In this document: piece by piece, positions 8,317-15,699 of the stretch | Layout: each line of letters begins with the position of its first letter | Position numbering within the stretch: position 1 is the first letter of the stretch | Source: an uncultured cyanobacterium | GTDB lineage: Bacteria > Cyanobacteriota > Cyanobacteriia > PCC-6307 > Cyanobiaceae | Reading direction: 5' to 3' | DNA: 19,293 bases | NCBI GenBank assembly: GCA_903862155.1 | Contig: CAIOXF010000093.1 | Coordinates: 1-19,293, forward strand | Notes under the pieces: generated by a model | What the model saw: only the letters and a program-made list of their open reading frames with translations | Told to the model about the DNA's origin: nothing | Database searches by the model: none | Position numbers and translations under genes: made by a program

Positions 8317-8330
8317 TAGCAACGTTGCTA
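8317..8330. promoter_or_regulatory. perfect palindrome, candidate antitoxin operator
   Basis: TAGCAACGTTGCTA is a perfect 14-base palindrome in the 36-bp gap between the exonuclease stop and the Phd-type antitoxin ATG. It has no loop and no T-run, so it suits a dimeric repressor better than a terminator. Autoregulation by the antitoxin is the expected arrangement for the family; binding here is inference. Confidence 0.55.
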
Positions 8331-8342
8331 CCTAGTGGTGGC

Positions 8343-9389
8343 TCAGGCGCCCTCGTCGCTGCGCTCGGCCGCGAAGCTGCTCTCCAGTGGTTCGGCGCTG
8401 ATGCCCTCCACCTCGCGCAGGTAGCGGGCCAGGCCATCGCTGTTGCCGTGGGTCACGTACACCTGCTGGGCGCCGCTCTCCTTCACGCTGCGGATCAGCC
8501 CCGGCCAGTCGGCGTGGTCGGAGAGCACAAAACCGCGCTCGTAGCCGCGGCGCCGGCGAGCGCCGCGCACGGCCATCCAGCCGCTCACGAAGGCCGTTTG
8601 CGGCAGCTTGAAGCGCTTCATCCACACCGATCGATGGGCCGCCGGTGGGGCGATCACCAGTCGTCCGGCGAGGGAGTCGCCCCTGGGGATGGCGCTGGCC
8701 GGCAGGGTGGGCGGCAGCACCACGCCCGCCTGGCGGTAGGGCTCCATCAGGGCCTCCACGGCGCCGTGTAACACGATTTCGTTGCCCTCTCCGCCCGGTG
8801 CTCCGGCCGTGCCGACGCCGAGGGCCGCCAGCTCGGCCAGCACTCGCTGGGCCTTGCCGAAGGCGTAAGAGAACAGCAGCGATGGCCGCTCCGGTGCACC
8901 CTGCCACCAGCACAGGATTTCGCCCGCCAGCTCGGCCCCGCTCTGCCAGCGGTAGATCGGCAGGCCGAAGGTGGCTTCGGTGATGAACACATCGGCCTGC
9001 ACCGGGTCAAACGGTGCGCAGCTCGGATCGCTGCAGCGTTTGTAGTCGCCACTCACCAGCCAGCTTTCGCCCCCGGCCTCAATCCGGATCTGGGCGCTGC
9101 CCAGCACATGGCCGGCGCTGTGAAACGACACCCGCGCCTCGCCGATGCGATGCACCTGGCCGTAGTCCACAGGCAGCAGCTGGATGTCGGCGCCGAGGCG
9201 CTGCCTGAGGATTCCTTCGCTGGCGGCTGTGGCCCAGTACTCCCCGCAGCCCGGGCGGGCATGGTCGGCGTGGGCATGGGTAATCAGCGCCCGCGGCACC
9301 GGACGCCAGGGATCGATCCAGGCCCCAGCCGCCCGGCAATACAGCCCCTGGGGGGTGAGCTCAAGCAGGCCGCCGGGGGGTAGGGGCAT
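8343..9389 (-). CDS. ligase-associated DNA exonuclease (MBL-fold, beta-CASP, SNM1/Artemis-like)
   Basis: This 348-residue metallo-beta-lactamase-fold nuclease carries the metal ligands in order: HAHADH (38-43), the histidine in SAGH (His94), the aspartate in SGDYK (Asp115) and the beta-CASP histidines in LSDHADW (His292) and VTHGN (His314). ITEATFGLP (136-144) is the typical segment linking to the beta-CASP insertion. Members of this set are thought to trim DNA ends before ligation by the partner ATP-dependent ligase. The length matches the ligase-associated exonuclease family. Its ATG lies 8 bases after the RelE-type toxin stop. The ligase itself is two genes further on, because the Phd/PIN pair separates them. 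Confidence 0.93.
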   Translation of the reverse strand: MPLPPGGLLELTPQGLYCRAAGAWIDPWRPVPRALITHAHADHARPGCGEYWATAASEGILRQRLGADIQLLPVDYGQVHRIGEARVSFHSAGHVLGSAQIRIEAGGESWLVSGDYKRCSDPSCAPFDPVQADVFITEATFGLPIYRWQSGAELAGEILCWWQGAPERPSLLFSYAFGKAQRVLAELAALGVGTAGAPGGEGNEIVLHGAVEALMEPYRQAGVVLPPTLPASAIPRGDSLAGRLVIAPPAAHRSVWMKRFKLPQTAFVSGWMAVRGARRRRGYERGFVLSDHADWPGLIRSVKESGAQQVYVTHGNSDGLARYLREVEGISAEPLESSFAAERSDEGA

Positions 9390-9397
9390 TTCGATCT

Positions 9398-9676
9398 TTA
9401 GCGGTACACGCTGTCGTGATCGCCGATGTCAATCGGGATGATTTGCTGGCCGTGAATCACAAGATGCAGCGTGATCCGGTAGCTGAGCTTGATCGACACC
9501 GAATGCAGATCCTTCAGCCGTCCCTGCAAGCCATGGAGGCGAAGGGAGGGGTGGAAGGGATCGGCTTCCAGCAGCAGAAGGGTTTTCCGGTAGGGCTGCC
9601 GCAGCTCGGGATGGCGCTTCAGAAACCGGGCAGCGCGCCGGTTGTAGGCCTCCGTGAACACAAGGCTCCAGCTCAC
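9398..9676 (-). CDS. RelE/YafQ-type toxin (putative mRNA interferase)
   Basis: This 92-residue protein has the RelE/ParE fold signature. An N-terminal helical pair runs from about 10 to 38 (AYNRRAARFLKRHPELRQPY...LLEADPFHPSLRLHGLQG). The beta sheet and basic core follow, with SYRITLHLV (65-73) and the C-terminal IDIGDHDSVYR (82-92), close to the GTHDEVY end seen in YafQ-like members. This branch usually cleaves mRNA on the ribosome. The start is GTG at 9676, overlapping the TGA of the antitoxin as GTGA, a strong sign of coupled translation. The exonuclease gene follows after 8 bases. ParE-like gyrase poisoning is an alternative role, but the C-terminus argues for the ribonuclease branch. Confidence 0.9.
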   Translation of the reverse strand: MSWSLVFTEAYNRRAARFLKRHPELRQPYRKTLLLLEADPFHPSLRLHGLQGRLKDLHSVSIKLSYRITLHLVIHGQQIIPIDIGDHDSVYR

Positions 9677-9957
9677 AGCTGGCCCTCAATGGCCTCCCCA
9701 TCCGTCATGGCATCAAGCCGGGCCAGGTGCGCATCCACCGATTCGTTGATCGACCGACCGGCGGCCAGGTCGCCGAGGCTTTCCTGCAGGGCCACTTCCA
9801 ATTCGCACTCGCGCAGGTGCTGGAACTGGGCCACATCCATCACCACATAGCGCAGTTCACCCCGCACGCTCAGCCCTACCTCTGGTTCCTGCTCCAGGGC
9901 CTTGCTGATGGCGCCGATGCCGCGGGTTTTGAGCTCGTTGGCGGGAATGGCCTGCAT
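9673..9957 (-). CDS. Phd/YefM-family antitoxin (partner of RelE-type toxin)
   Basis: This 94-residue antitoxin begins MQAIPANELKTRGIGAISKA and contains GLSVRGELRYVVMDVAQF (about 27-44) followed by LRECELEVALQESLGDL. The pattern is typical of prevent-host-death antitoxins paired with RelE/YafQ toxins. Its acidic C-terminal tail (MTDGEAIEG) would mask the toxin. I chose the ATG at 9957. The frame stays open to 10044, but the added 29 residues cover the inverted repeat at 9971-9986 and do not look like an antitoxin. The stop overlaps the toxin's GTG. It heads the whole minus-strand repair/toxin-antitoxin run, so its promoter may drive the repair genes too. Confidence 0.9.
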   Translation of the reverse strand: MQAIPANELKTRGIGAISKALEQEPEVGLSVRGELRYVVMDVAQFQHLRECELEVALQESLGDLAAGRSINESVDAHLARLDAMTDGEAIEGQL

Positions 9958-9970
9958 CGTGCTCTTTGCA

Positions 9971-9986
9971 GTACGACTGATCGTAC
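9971..9986. promoter_or_regulatory. inverted repeat, candidate operator of the RelE-type TA pair
   Basis: GTACGA and TCGTAC form a 6-4-6 inverted repeat that ends 13 bases upstream of the antitoxin ATG at 9957. The GTAC half-site cores resemble the TGTACA-type cores known for YefM/Phd operators. It lies between the divergent starts of the antitoxin and the HExxH protein (10047), so one repressor could affect both directions. Function is inferred from position and symmetry. Confidence 0.5.
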
Positions 9987-10046
9987 GGCTGGTGATCGGG
10001 TGGGTTCGAGTTCCCGCAACCACACTGAAAGCGGTGCGCCCCACCC

Positions 10047-10502
10047 ATGGATCTGCTGGCGTTTTTCTTCCTGTGGCCGCTCGGGCGCTCCCAGCCCCGC
10101 ACGGATCAGGCCGCCTGGCAGCAGCTCACGGCGGGTTTCGCTGAGCGTGGCATTGCTGTGGTGAGCCAGCACCCCCGCTGCACGGAGCCCAACCTCGATG
10201 GCCTCTATGTGCGTGGTCGGCGCGAGGTGGTGGTGTGTGAGCGCAGTGACCTCAGCAGCACCTTGCGGCATGAGGGCTGGCATCTGGTGCAGAGCCTCTG
10301 CCTGTTCGATCGGCCCTGGCTGGAGCCCGCCGAGGTGGAGCGTCGCCTGAGCCGCAACGACCGCCGCGAGCTTCAGGCCCTGGTGAAGCCCGAGCGCTGG
10401 GCCCGCGAAGCCGAAGCCCGGGTGATGGCCCAGCTCAATCCCACCGCGTATCTCGCGGCGATGGATGAGGCGTGTAGGGAGTCCTCCGGAAAAGGTCGGT
10501 AG
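10047..10502 (+). CDS. hypothetical protein with HExxH zinc-protease-like motif
   Basis: This 151-residue protein is not recognised as a named family. A short hydrophobic N-terminus (LLAFFFLW, residues 3-10) could be a weak membrane or signal segment. At 75-79 it has HEGWH, a HExxH pattern preceded by SSTLR and followed by LVQSLC, so a zinc-dependent hydrolase-like site is plausible. Cys45 and Cys64 precede it, and a helical, charged C-terminus (EVERRLSRNDRREL onward) follows. No third metal ligand can be assigned with confidence. It is divergent from the RelE-type antitoxin, with 89 bases between the starts, and is followed by about 170 bases without a convincing gene. Catalytic activity is a guess from one motif. 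Confidence 0.75.
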   Translation: MDLLAFFFLWPLGRSQPRTDQAAWQQLTAGFAERGIAVVSQHPRCTEPNLDGLYVRGRREVVVCERSDLSSTLRHEGWHLVQSLCLFDRPWLEPAEVERRLSRNDRRELQALVKPERWAREAEARVMAQLNPTAYLAAMDEACRESSGKGR

Positions 10503-10672
10503 CGTTGGGTCATGACAACGCTGGCGGCGATTCGTGAACGCATCCGCAGTGAGCGACTGGATGCGCTGCGCGTGCGCGTGATGTCGTCAGCCTGGTGGTG
10601 CCATGACCCCAAGGGTTGATGCCTGGTTGCGGCAGAGGCTGTTCTGGCGTTTGCCGAAGGGCAGCTCGCCAA
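10503..10672. other. 170-bp gap with a possible broken small ORF
   Basis: The stretch between the HExxH gene and the nadA stop holds no convincing gene. A 35-codon frame runs from ATG at 10512 to TGA at 10619 (starting MTTLAAIRERIRSERLDALR). The same frame continues past the TGA for 18 more open codons to a TAG at 10674-10676, overlapping the nadA stop. It could be a decayed small gene or chance. No terminator with a T-run was found between these two convergent genes. Confidence 0.25.
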
Positions 10673-11683
<1,011 letters not shown>

Positions 11684-11718
11684 GTGGGGCAGGATGACGG
11701 GAGCCTAGGCAGTAATGG

Positions 11719-12609
11719 ATGCCGGTCCTGCGCCTGGCCGTGGTGGGTGACCCGCACGGCGCCTGGGACGGCTCCGACCACACCGTTCTCGAGCTGATCC
11801 GCCCCGACGCCCTGCTGGTAGTAGGCGATCTCAGCGACGGTCAACCCCAGGTGCCGGCCCTGTTGCGGCGCCTGGAGTTGCCGGTGGCCTGCATCGTGGG
11901 CAACCACGACACCGGCAAGGACGCCTCGGGGCGCATCCTCCGGCGTCAGATTGATGCGCTCGGGCCGCTCCATTGCGGCTGGTCGTTGCGCCACCTGGAT
12001 CCCCCTGGACTGGTGGTGGTGGGCGCCCGGCCTGGCTCCGCAGGAGGGGGGTTCCATCTCTCAAAGGCGATGCTCGCGGCCTTCGGGCCGCTCAGCCTGC
12101 AGGAGTCGGCCGATCGGATCACCCAGTCGGCCCTCAGCGCCGATGCCGCGCTGCCGCTGGTGCTGCTGGCCCACTGCGGGCCCTCCGGCCTGGGCAGTGA
12201 GGCTGCGGATCCCTGCGGCCGCGACTGGAAGAAAAGTGCCTGCGACTGGGGCGATCAGGACCTGGCCCTGGCCATCCGCCAAATCCGCGAACGGCGCCCG
12301 TTGCCCCTGGTGGTGTTTGGCCACATGCACCATGCCCTCAAGCGCGGCGATGGCATGCGCCGCACTTTCTGCATCGATCGCGCCGGCACCTTGTATCTGA
12401 ACGCGGCCTGTGTGCCGCGCCATGGCCGTGATGGCCAGGGCCGCGAGCTGCGCCACTTCAGCTGGGTGGAGCTCGAGAGCGATGGGGAGGGCAAGGCCAC
12501 GGTGCTGTGGGCCAGCCACCGCTGGTATGGCCTCGGCGGCGAACTTCTCTATGAGGAGGTGCTGCACCAGGCGGCATCCCCCCGGCCGGAGGTTCTGCAG
12601 CCGTGCTGA
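11719..12609 (+). CDS. calcineurin-like metallophosphoesterase (cyanobacterial/plastid-type)
   Basis: This 296-residue protein carries the full dimetal phosphoesterase motif set. Visible are DPH (Asp11, His13), GDLSDG (Asp37), GNHD (61-64), a histidine in LLAHCG (His152) and GHMHH (201-205). The overall layout matches an uncharacterised phosphoesterase family shared by cyanobacteria and plants. It should hydrolyse a phosphomonoester or diester, but the substrate is unknown. It is not the PdeM nuclease of the ligase-associated system, since it lies on the other strand away from that operon and lacks that family's short layout. The ATG at 11719 is divergent from nadA. The downstream glycosyltransferase-like gene starts 7 bases before this gene ends, so the two are probably translated together. 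Confidence 0.9.
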   Translation: MPVLRLAVVGDPHGAWDGSDHTVLELIRPDALLVVGDLSDGQPQVPALLRRLELPVACIVGNHDTGKDASGRILRRQIDALGPLHCGWSLRHLDPPGLVVVGARPGSAGGGFHLSKAMLAAFGPLSLQESADRITQSALSADAALPLVLLAHCGPSGLGSEAADPCGRDWKKSACDWGDQDLALAIRQIRERRPLPLVVFGHMHHALKRGDGMRRTFCIDRAGTLYLNAACVPRHGRDGQGRELRHFSWVELESDGEGKATVLWASHRWYGLGGELLYEEVLHQAASPRPEVLQPC

Positions 12610-13673
12610 TCTACGCCTGCATCAGCGCCCATGGGTTCGGCCACGGGTCGCGCACTGGGGCCGTGCTGTCGGCCCTCCATGGGCTCCAGCCCCACTGGCG
12701 GGTGGTGGTCTCCACCACCCTGCCCCCGGCGTTCCTGGCTACGGCCCTTGGGCCAGTGCCCTATGAGCATCGTCCGGTGCGCTGGGATGTGGGGGTGATC
12801 CAGGCCGATGCCCTGGGCTCCGATCCGGCCGCCACCCTGGAGGCCCTGGAGGCCCTGGAGCAGCAGCTGCCGCAGCAGCTGGAGCAGGAGGCGCGCTGGC
12901 TGCAGGCCCAGGGGGAGCAGGTGCTGGTGCTGGGGGATGTGCCGCCGGCGGCTGCGCTGCTGGCCGAGCGGATCGAGGCACCCCTGGTGTGGCTGGCGAG
13001 CTTCGGTTGGGAGGCCATCTATGGCCCGATGGGCGGCCCGTTCACGGCCTGGGCTGAGCACTGCCTGGAGCTGTACCGGCGCGGCCAGCTCCTGCTCCAT
13101 TGCCCTCTGGCGATGCCGATGGCCTGGGATATTCCCGAGCAGCGGATTGGCCTCACCGCCGGCCGCCCCCGGCTTAGCCCCGCTGAGTTGGCGGCCCTGG
13201 CGGAGCAACTGGAGCTGCCTGCGGAGCGGGATCGCTGCGTGCTGATCAGCTTTGGTGGCATGGGGGCCTCTCTCGATCCCCGGTTGCTCGACCGCTGGCC
13301 CGAGCACATGTTCATTGGTGCAGATCCGGCCCTGGCCCAGCGCCCCAATGGCCGGCTCTTGCCCGTGGGTTTACGCCCGCTGGAGCTGATGCCGTGCTGC
13401 GGGCGGCTGATCACCAAGCCTGGCTACAGCAGCTTTTGCGAGGCGCTCACCGCCGGTGTGGGCATCCATCTGGTGCATCGTGAGGGATTTGCAGAAGCAC
13501 CGGCGCTGGAGGCAGACCTGCAGCGGCATGGCTCGCACCGCCTCCTCAGCCAGGCAGCCCTGTTCGCCGGTGACTGGCAGCTGGATCAGCCCCTGCTGCC
13601 CCCCAGCGGTGAGCCCTTGCCTGTGAATGGCACCGAACAGGCGGCAGCGGCGCTAGCGGCCTTTGAGGGCTGA
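12603..13673 (+). CDS. GT-B-type glycosyltransferase-like protein
   Basis: This 356-residue protein resembles the MurG/UDP-glycosyltransferase type and the N-terminal half of arabinokinase-like proteins. It opens MLIYACISAHGFGHGSR, the glycine/histidine loop after the first beta strand of the N-terminal Rossmann domain. The second domain has LISFGGMG (214-221) and the nucleotide-binding segment ITKPGYSSFCEALTAG (270-285), typical of GT-B enzymes. Donor and acceptor are unknown. The start is GTG at 12603, inside the end of the phosphoesterase gene (7-base overlap). A Leu/Gln/Glu-rich helix occupies about 78-105. A rho-independent terminator follows the stop by 20 bases, closing this two-gene unit. 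Confidence 0.85.
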   Translation: MLIYACISAHGFGHGSRTGAVLSALHGLQPHWRVVVSTTLPPAFLATALGPVPYEHRPVRWDVGVIQADALGSDPAATLEALEALEQQLPQQLEQEARWLQAQGEQVLVLGDVPPAAALLAERIEAPLVWLASFGWEAIYGPMGGPFTAWAEHCLELYRRGQLLLHCPLAMPMAWDIPEQRIGLTAGRPRLSPAELAALAEQLELPAERDRCVLISFGGMGASLDPRLLDRWPEHMFIGADPALAQRPNGRLLPVGLRPLELMPCCGRLITKPGYSSFCEALTAGVGIHLVHREGFAEAPALEADLQRHGSHRLLSQAALFAGDWQLDQPLLPPSGEPLPVNGTEQAAAALAAFEG

Positions 13674-13992
13674 TCAGCAGTTCCGATCAATGAGCGGCCA
13701 CAGGTTTGGGCTGCTTTTTGAGAATACGGCGCAAAGTCGCTTGGTCACAGTGATCTGAACCAGCCCGCGTGATTGTTGATACCGGTAGACACTTATGTGA
13801 TTGGCACTAAAACAATCGCCATGCGCGCATTCCGTAGCCAATCTCTGCACAAATTCGTCGTGTGCGAATGTTGGCGCCAACAATTTGATTGATTCCTGAT
13901 CAGCGTTTGCCGCCCAGTTCGTCCTCCATCGCAATCCTTCGCCGCTTTTTTGCTCCTGGTCTGCCATCGCGGATGACCAGTTACCTGATCCG
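13674..13992. other. lower-GC intergenic region with terminator; doubtful minus-strand ORF
   Basis: This gap of about 320 bases is visibly less GC-rich than its surroundings. It holds the terminator at 13694-13719 and, presumably, the promoter of the downstream GH104 gene, though no convincing -35/-10 pair was found. A minus-strand frame from ATG at 13967 to 13674 would encode 97 residues (starting MADQEQKSGEGLRWRTNW). It resembles no family I know, uses codons unlike its neighbours, has no Shine-Dalgarno, and its 3' end reads through the terminator. I do not call it a gene, but a short recently acquired gene cannot be excluded. Confidence 0.5.
13694..13719 (+). terminator. rho-independent terminator after the glycosyltransferase-like gene
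   Basis: GCGGCC (13694-13699) pairs with GGCTGC (13709-13714) to give a 6-bp stem with one G-T pair and a 9-base loop. Five T's (13715-13719) follow immediately. It lies 20 bases after the plus-strand stop at 13673, where a terminator of the phosphoesterase/glycosyltransferase unit is expected. Confidence 0.65.
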
Positions 13993-14793
13993 ATGCACGC
14001 TCGCTTCACCCTGAACCTGCGCCATCGCCTCACCGTGGCGGCCACCTGTGCTCTGGTTGCTGGGGCTCCCGGTCTTGCCCAGGCCGGCGAATCCGCCCCC
14101 TCCGCGGCCTCCCTGTCTGAGGAGGCCCTGCAACTCCAGGCTCCCAGCAGCGAAACCAGCCTTCTGCCTGAGCAACGCTCGGCTTTTTCGGGCGTGCTGC
14201 TGCCCCCACCGGCTCCGCGCCTTTACGCGATCACCCCAGAGCGGCGGGCTCTGCTCAACACCATCCGCTACGCCGAAGGCACCTGGGCCAACGGCGATGA
14301 CATTGGCTACCGGATCATGTTTGGCGGGGGGCTGATGCCCCACATGGAGCGCCACCCTGACCGGGTGATCCGCCGCCCCCGCTACGCGAGTGCCGCCGCC
14401 GGCGCCTACCAGTTCATGCCCTTCACCTGGCGCATGGTGTCGGAGGCCCTGGGGCTAGAGCGGTTCGGTCCGCAGGTGCAAGACCAGGGTGCGTTGTTTC
14501 TGATCCAGCGCCGCGGTGCCCTTGCCCTGGTCGATCGCGGTGAGTTCACACCGCAGCTGGCCCACAAGCTCGCCCCGGAATGGGCTTCGTTCCCCACCCT
14601 GGCGGGCCGCAGCTACTACGGCCAGCCGGTCAAGCGCTTTGACGCGCTGAAGACCTTCTACGAGCAGAACCTGGCCCAGCTGCGCGCCGCCGTAGCACCA
14701 CCGGAGCCCGCCAAGCCGGTCTGTGGGGAGGGGGATCTGCGCTGTCGCCTCGATGCCCTCGAGCGGCTCGGCCCCCAGGCCCTCGGCGGCTGA
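13993..14793 (+). CDS. secreted lambda-lysozyme-like (GH104) muralytic enzyme
   Basis: This 266-residue protein has an N-terminal signal peptide (basic MHARFTLNLRHR, a hydrophobic core, and AQA ending at residue 31). A low-complexity linker of about 45 residues follows, then a domain at about 80-235 strongly reminiscent of phage lambda endolysin R. Conserved segments are LLNTIRYAEGT (Glu95 in the place of the catalytic Glu), IMFGG, SAAAGAYQFMPFTW, the RRGAL..VDRGEF block and YYGQPVKRFDAL. Enzymes of this type cleave the MurNAc-GlcNAc bond by lytic transglycosylation. The C-terminus has a cysteine pair (CGEGDLRC), perhaps a disulfide. It acts in the periplasm or at the cell surface. There are no phage genes nearby, so it looks like a resident cell-wall enzyme. 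It converges on the Psb32-like gene, with 3 bases between the stops. Confidence 0.88.
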   Translation: MHARFTLNLRHRLTVAATCALVAGAPGLAQAGESAPSAASLSEEALQLQAPSSETSLLPEQRSAFSGVLLPPPAPRLYAITPERRALLNTIRYAEGTWANGDDIGYRIMFGGGLMPHMERHPDRVIRRPRYASAAAGAYQFMPFTWRMVSEALGLERFGPQVQDQGALFLIQRRGALALVDRGEFTPQLAHKLAPEWASFPTLAGRSYYGQPVKRFDALKTFYEQNLAQLRAAVAPPEPAKPVCGEGDLRCRLDALERLGPQALGG

Positions 14794-14813
14794 GCCTCAG
14801 GACTCCTCAGGCT
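14793..14813. repeat. interrupted palindrome between convergent stops
   Basis: A 21-base symmetric sequence, AGCCT-C-AGGA-C-TCCT-C-AGGCT, spans the junction of the converging GH104 and Psb32-like genes. Two paired blocks are separated by a symmetric C-C mismatch around a single central base. It could act as a weak bidirectional terminator hairpin, but there is no T-run on either side. Confidence 0.3.
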
Positions 14814-15651
14814 GGTTGCGGTTGCGCCCCAAGGTGTTCTGGGCGATCAGGTAGGCCGCTGCGATGGCCCCGACAAAGCCCAGGCCATTGCGCACCAGCG
14901 GCAGTACTTCCGAGGTGCGGGTGATGATTGGCGCGACGCCAAACACGCCGAACAGGATCACCCACAGGGGCGAGAGCAGCAGCACCCAGGCCCACTCCAC
15001 CGTGTGTTCGGGTTTACGGGGATAGGCTGCGAATCCCACGATCAGACCACCCAGGATTGAGGTAGCCAAGGTGAGCAGCCACTGCTCCTGGGGCAAGCCG
15101 GGCACCACCTGGCAGCCGCCGCGCTCCAGGCAGGTTTCCACCGCCCCGAGGGCATCGGTGATGGCGCCGTCTTCGCCGTGGTCGCGCACGTAGTACACGT
15201 TGCCGAAGCGGGTCTGCAGCTCCACCCAGTACGTGCGAGGCATCAGCGCGAACAGCGCATCGCCCACGTTGAAGTTGAGCAGGTTGCCGCCGCGGGGATC
15301 GGCCACCAGCAGCAGGCTGCGTTCATCCAGGTTCCAGAAGTCCTTCACGGCAAGGCCGGGGGTGCGCTCGTACTGGGTGAGCACCCGCAGCTTCCAGCCG
15401 GTGTTGGCTTCGAACTGATCCAGCTGCTGTTCCAGGGCTGCGCGTTGGGCGTCGGTGAAGGCCTTCGCCAGATCGATCACCGGGGTGGGGTGATCGGGCA
15501 GCAGCTCCGGGTTGTCGTAGGCGTGGGCCGCCAGGGGCAGGGCGCTCCAGCAGGCGAACGCCAGTAGGGCCGCTGTCGTGCCCCCCAGCAGCCGTCTGCG
15601 CCACACCCGGATCCAGGAGCGGAGATCACCAGGCGCGGCGGAGCGAACCAT
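14797..15651 (-). CDS. TPM-domain membrane protein, Psb32/TLP18.3-like
   Basis: This is a 284-residue protein with a signal or anchor sequence (residues 1-44, ending AAHA) and a TPM domain at about 45-190. The domain includes TPVIDLAKAFTDAQRAALEQQL, the GWKLRVLTQYERTPG strand and RSLLLVADPRGGNLLNFNVG. Three C-terminal membrane helices lie at about 191-210, 219-240 and 255-271. This layout matches cyanobacterial Psb32 and plant TLP18.3, which help protect and repair photosystem II on the lumenal side of the thylakoid. Assignment to the photosystem role rests on family resemblance. I chose ATG at 15651; a GTG at 15693 would add 14 residues before the signal sequence. It is divergent from the MidA-like gene, with 48 bases between the starts. 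Confidence 0.88.
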   Translation of the reverse strand: MVRSAAPGDLRSWIRVWRRRLLGGTTAALLAFACWSALPLAAHAYDNPELLPDHPTPVIDLAKAFTDAQRAALEQQLDQFEANTGWKLRVLTQYERTPGLAVKDFWNLDERSLLLVADPRGGNLLNFNVGDALFALMPRTYWVELQTRFGNVYYVRDHGEDGAITDALGAVETCLERGGCQVVPGLPQEQWLLTLATSILGGLIVGFAAYPRKPEHTVEWAWVLLLSPLWVILFGVFGVAPIITRTSEVLPLVRNGLGFVGAIAAAYLIAQNTLGRNRNQPEES

Positions 15652-15699
15652 GCGGGCTGCTTCAGTGATCGCCAATTCTCCCCGGCTAGCCACCCCTCC

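Noticed and set aside
7621..8322. Longer version of the PIN toxin starting near 8322
   Set aside because: The added N-terminus is read out of frame over the antitoxin gene; the family begins at MFLLDTN, position 8040.
9960..10030. Intact tRNA gene
   Set aside because: Only a T-arm-like stretch is present; no acceptor 5' strand, D-arm or 7-base anticodon loop can be placed.
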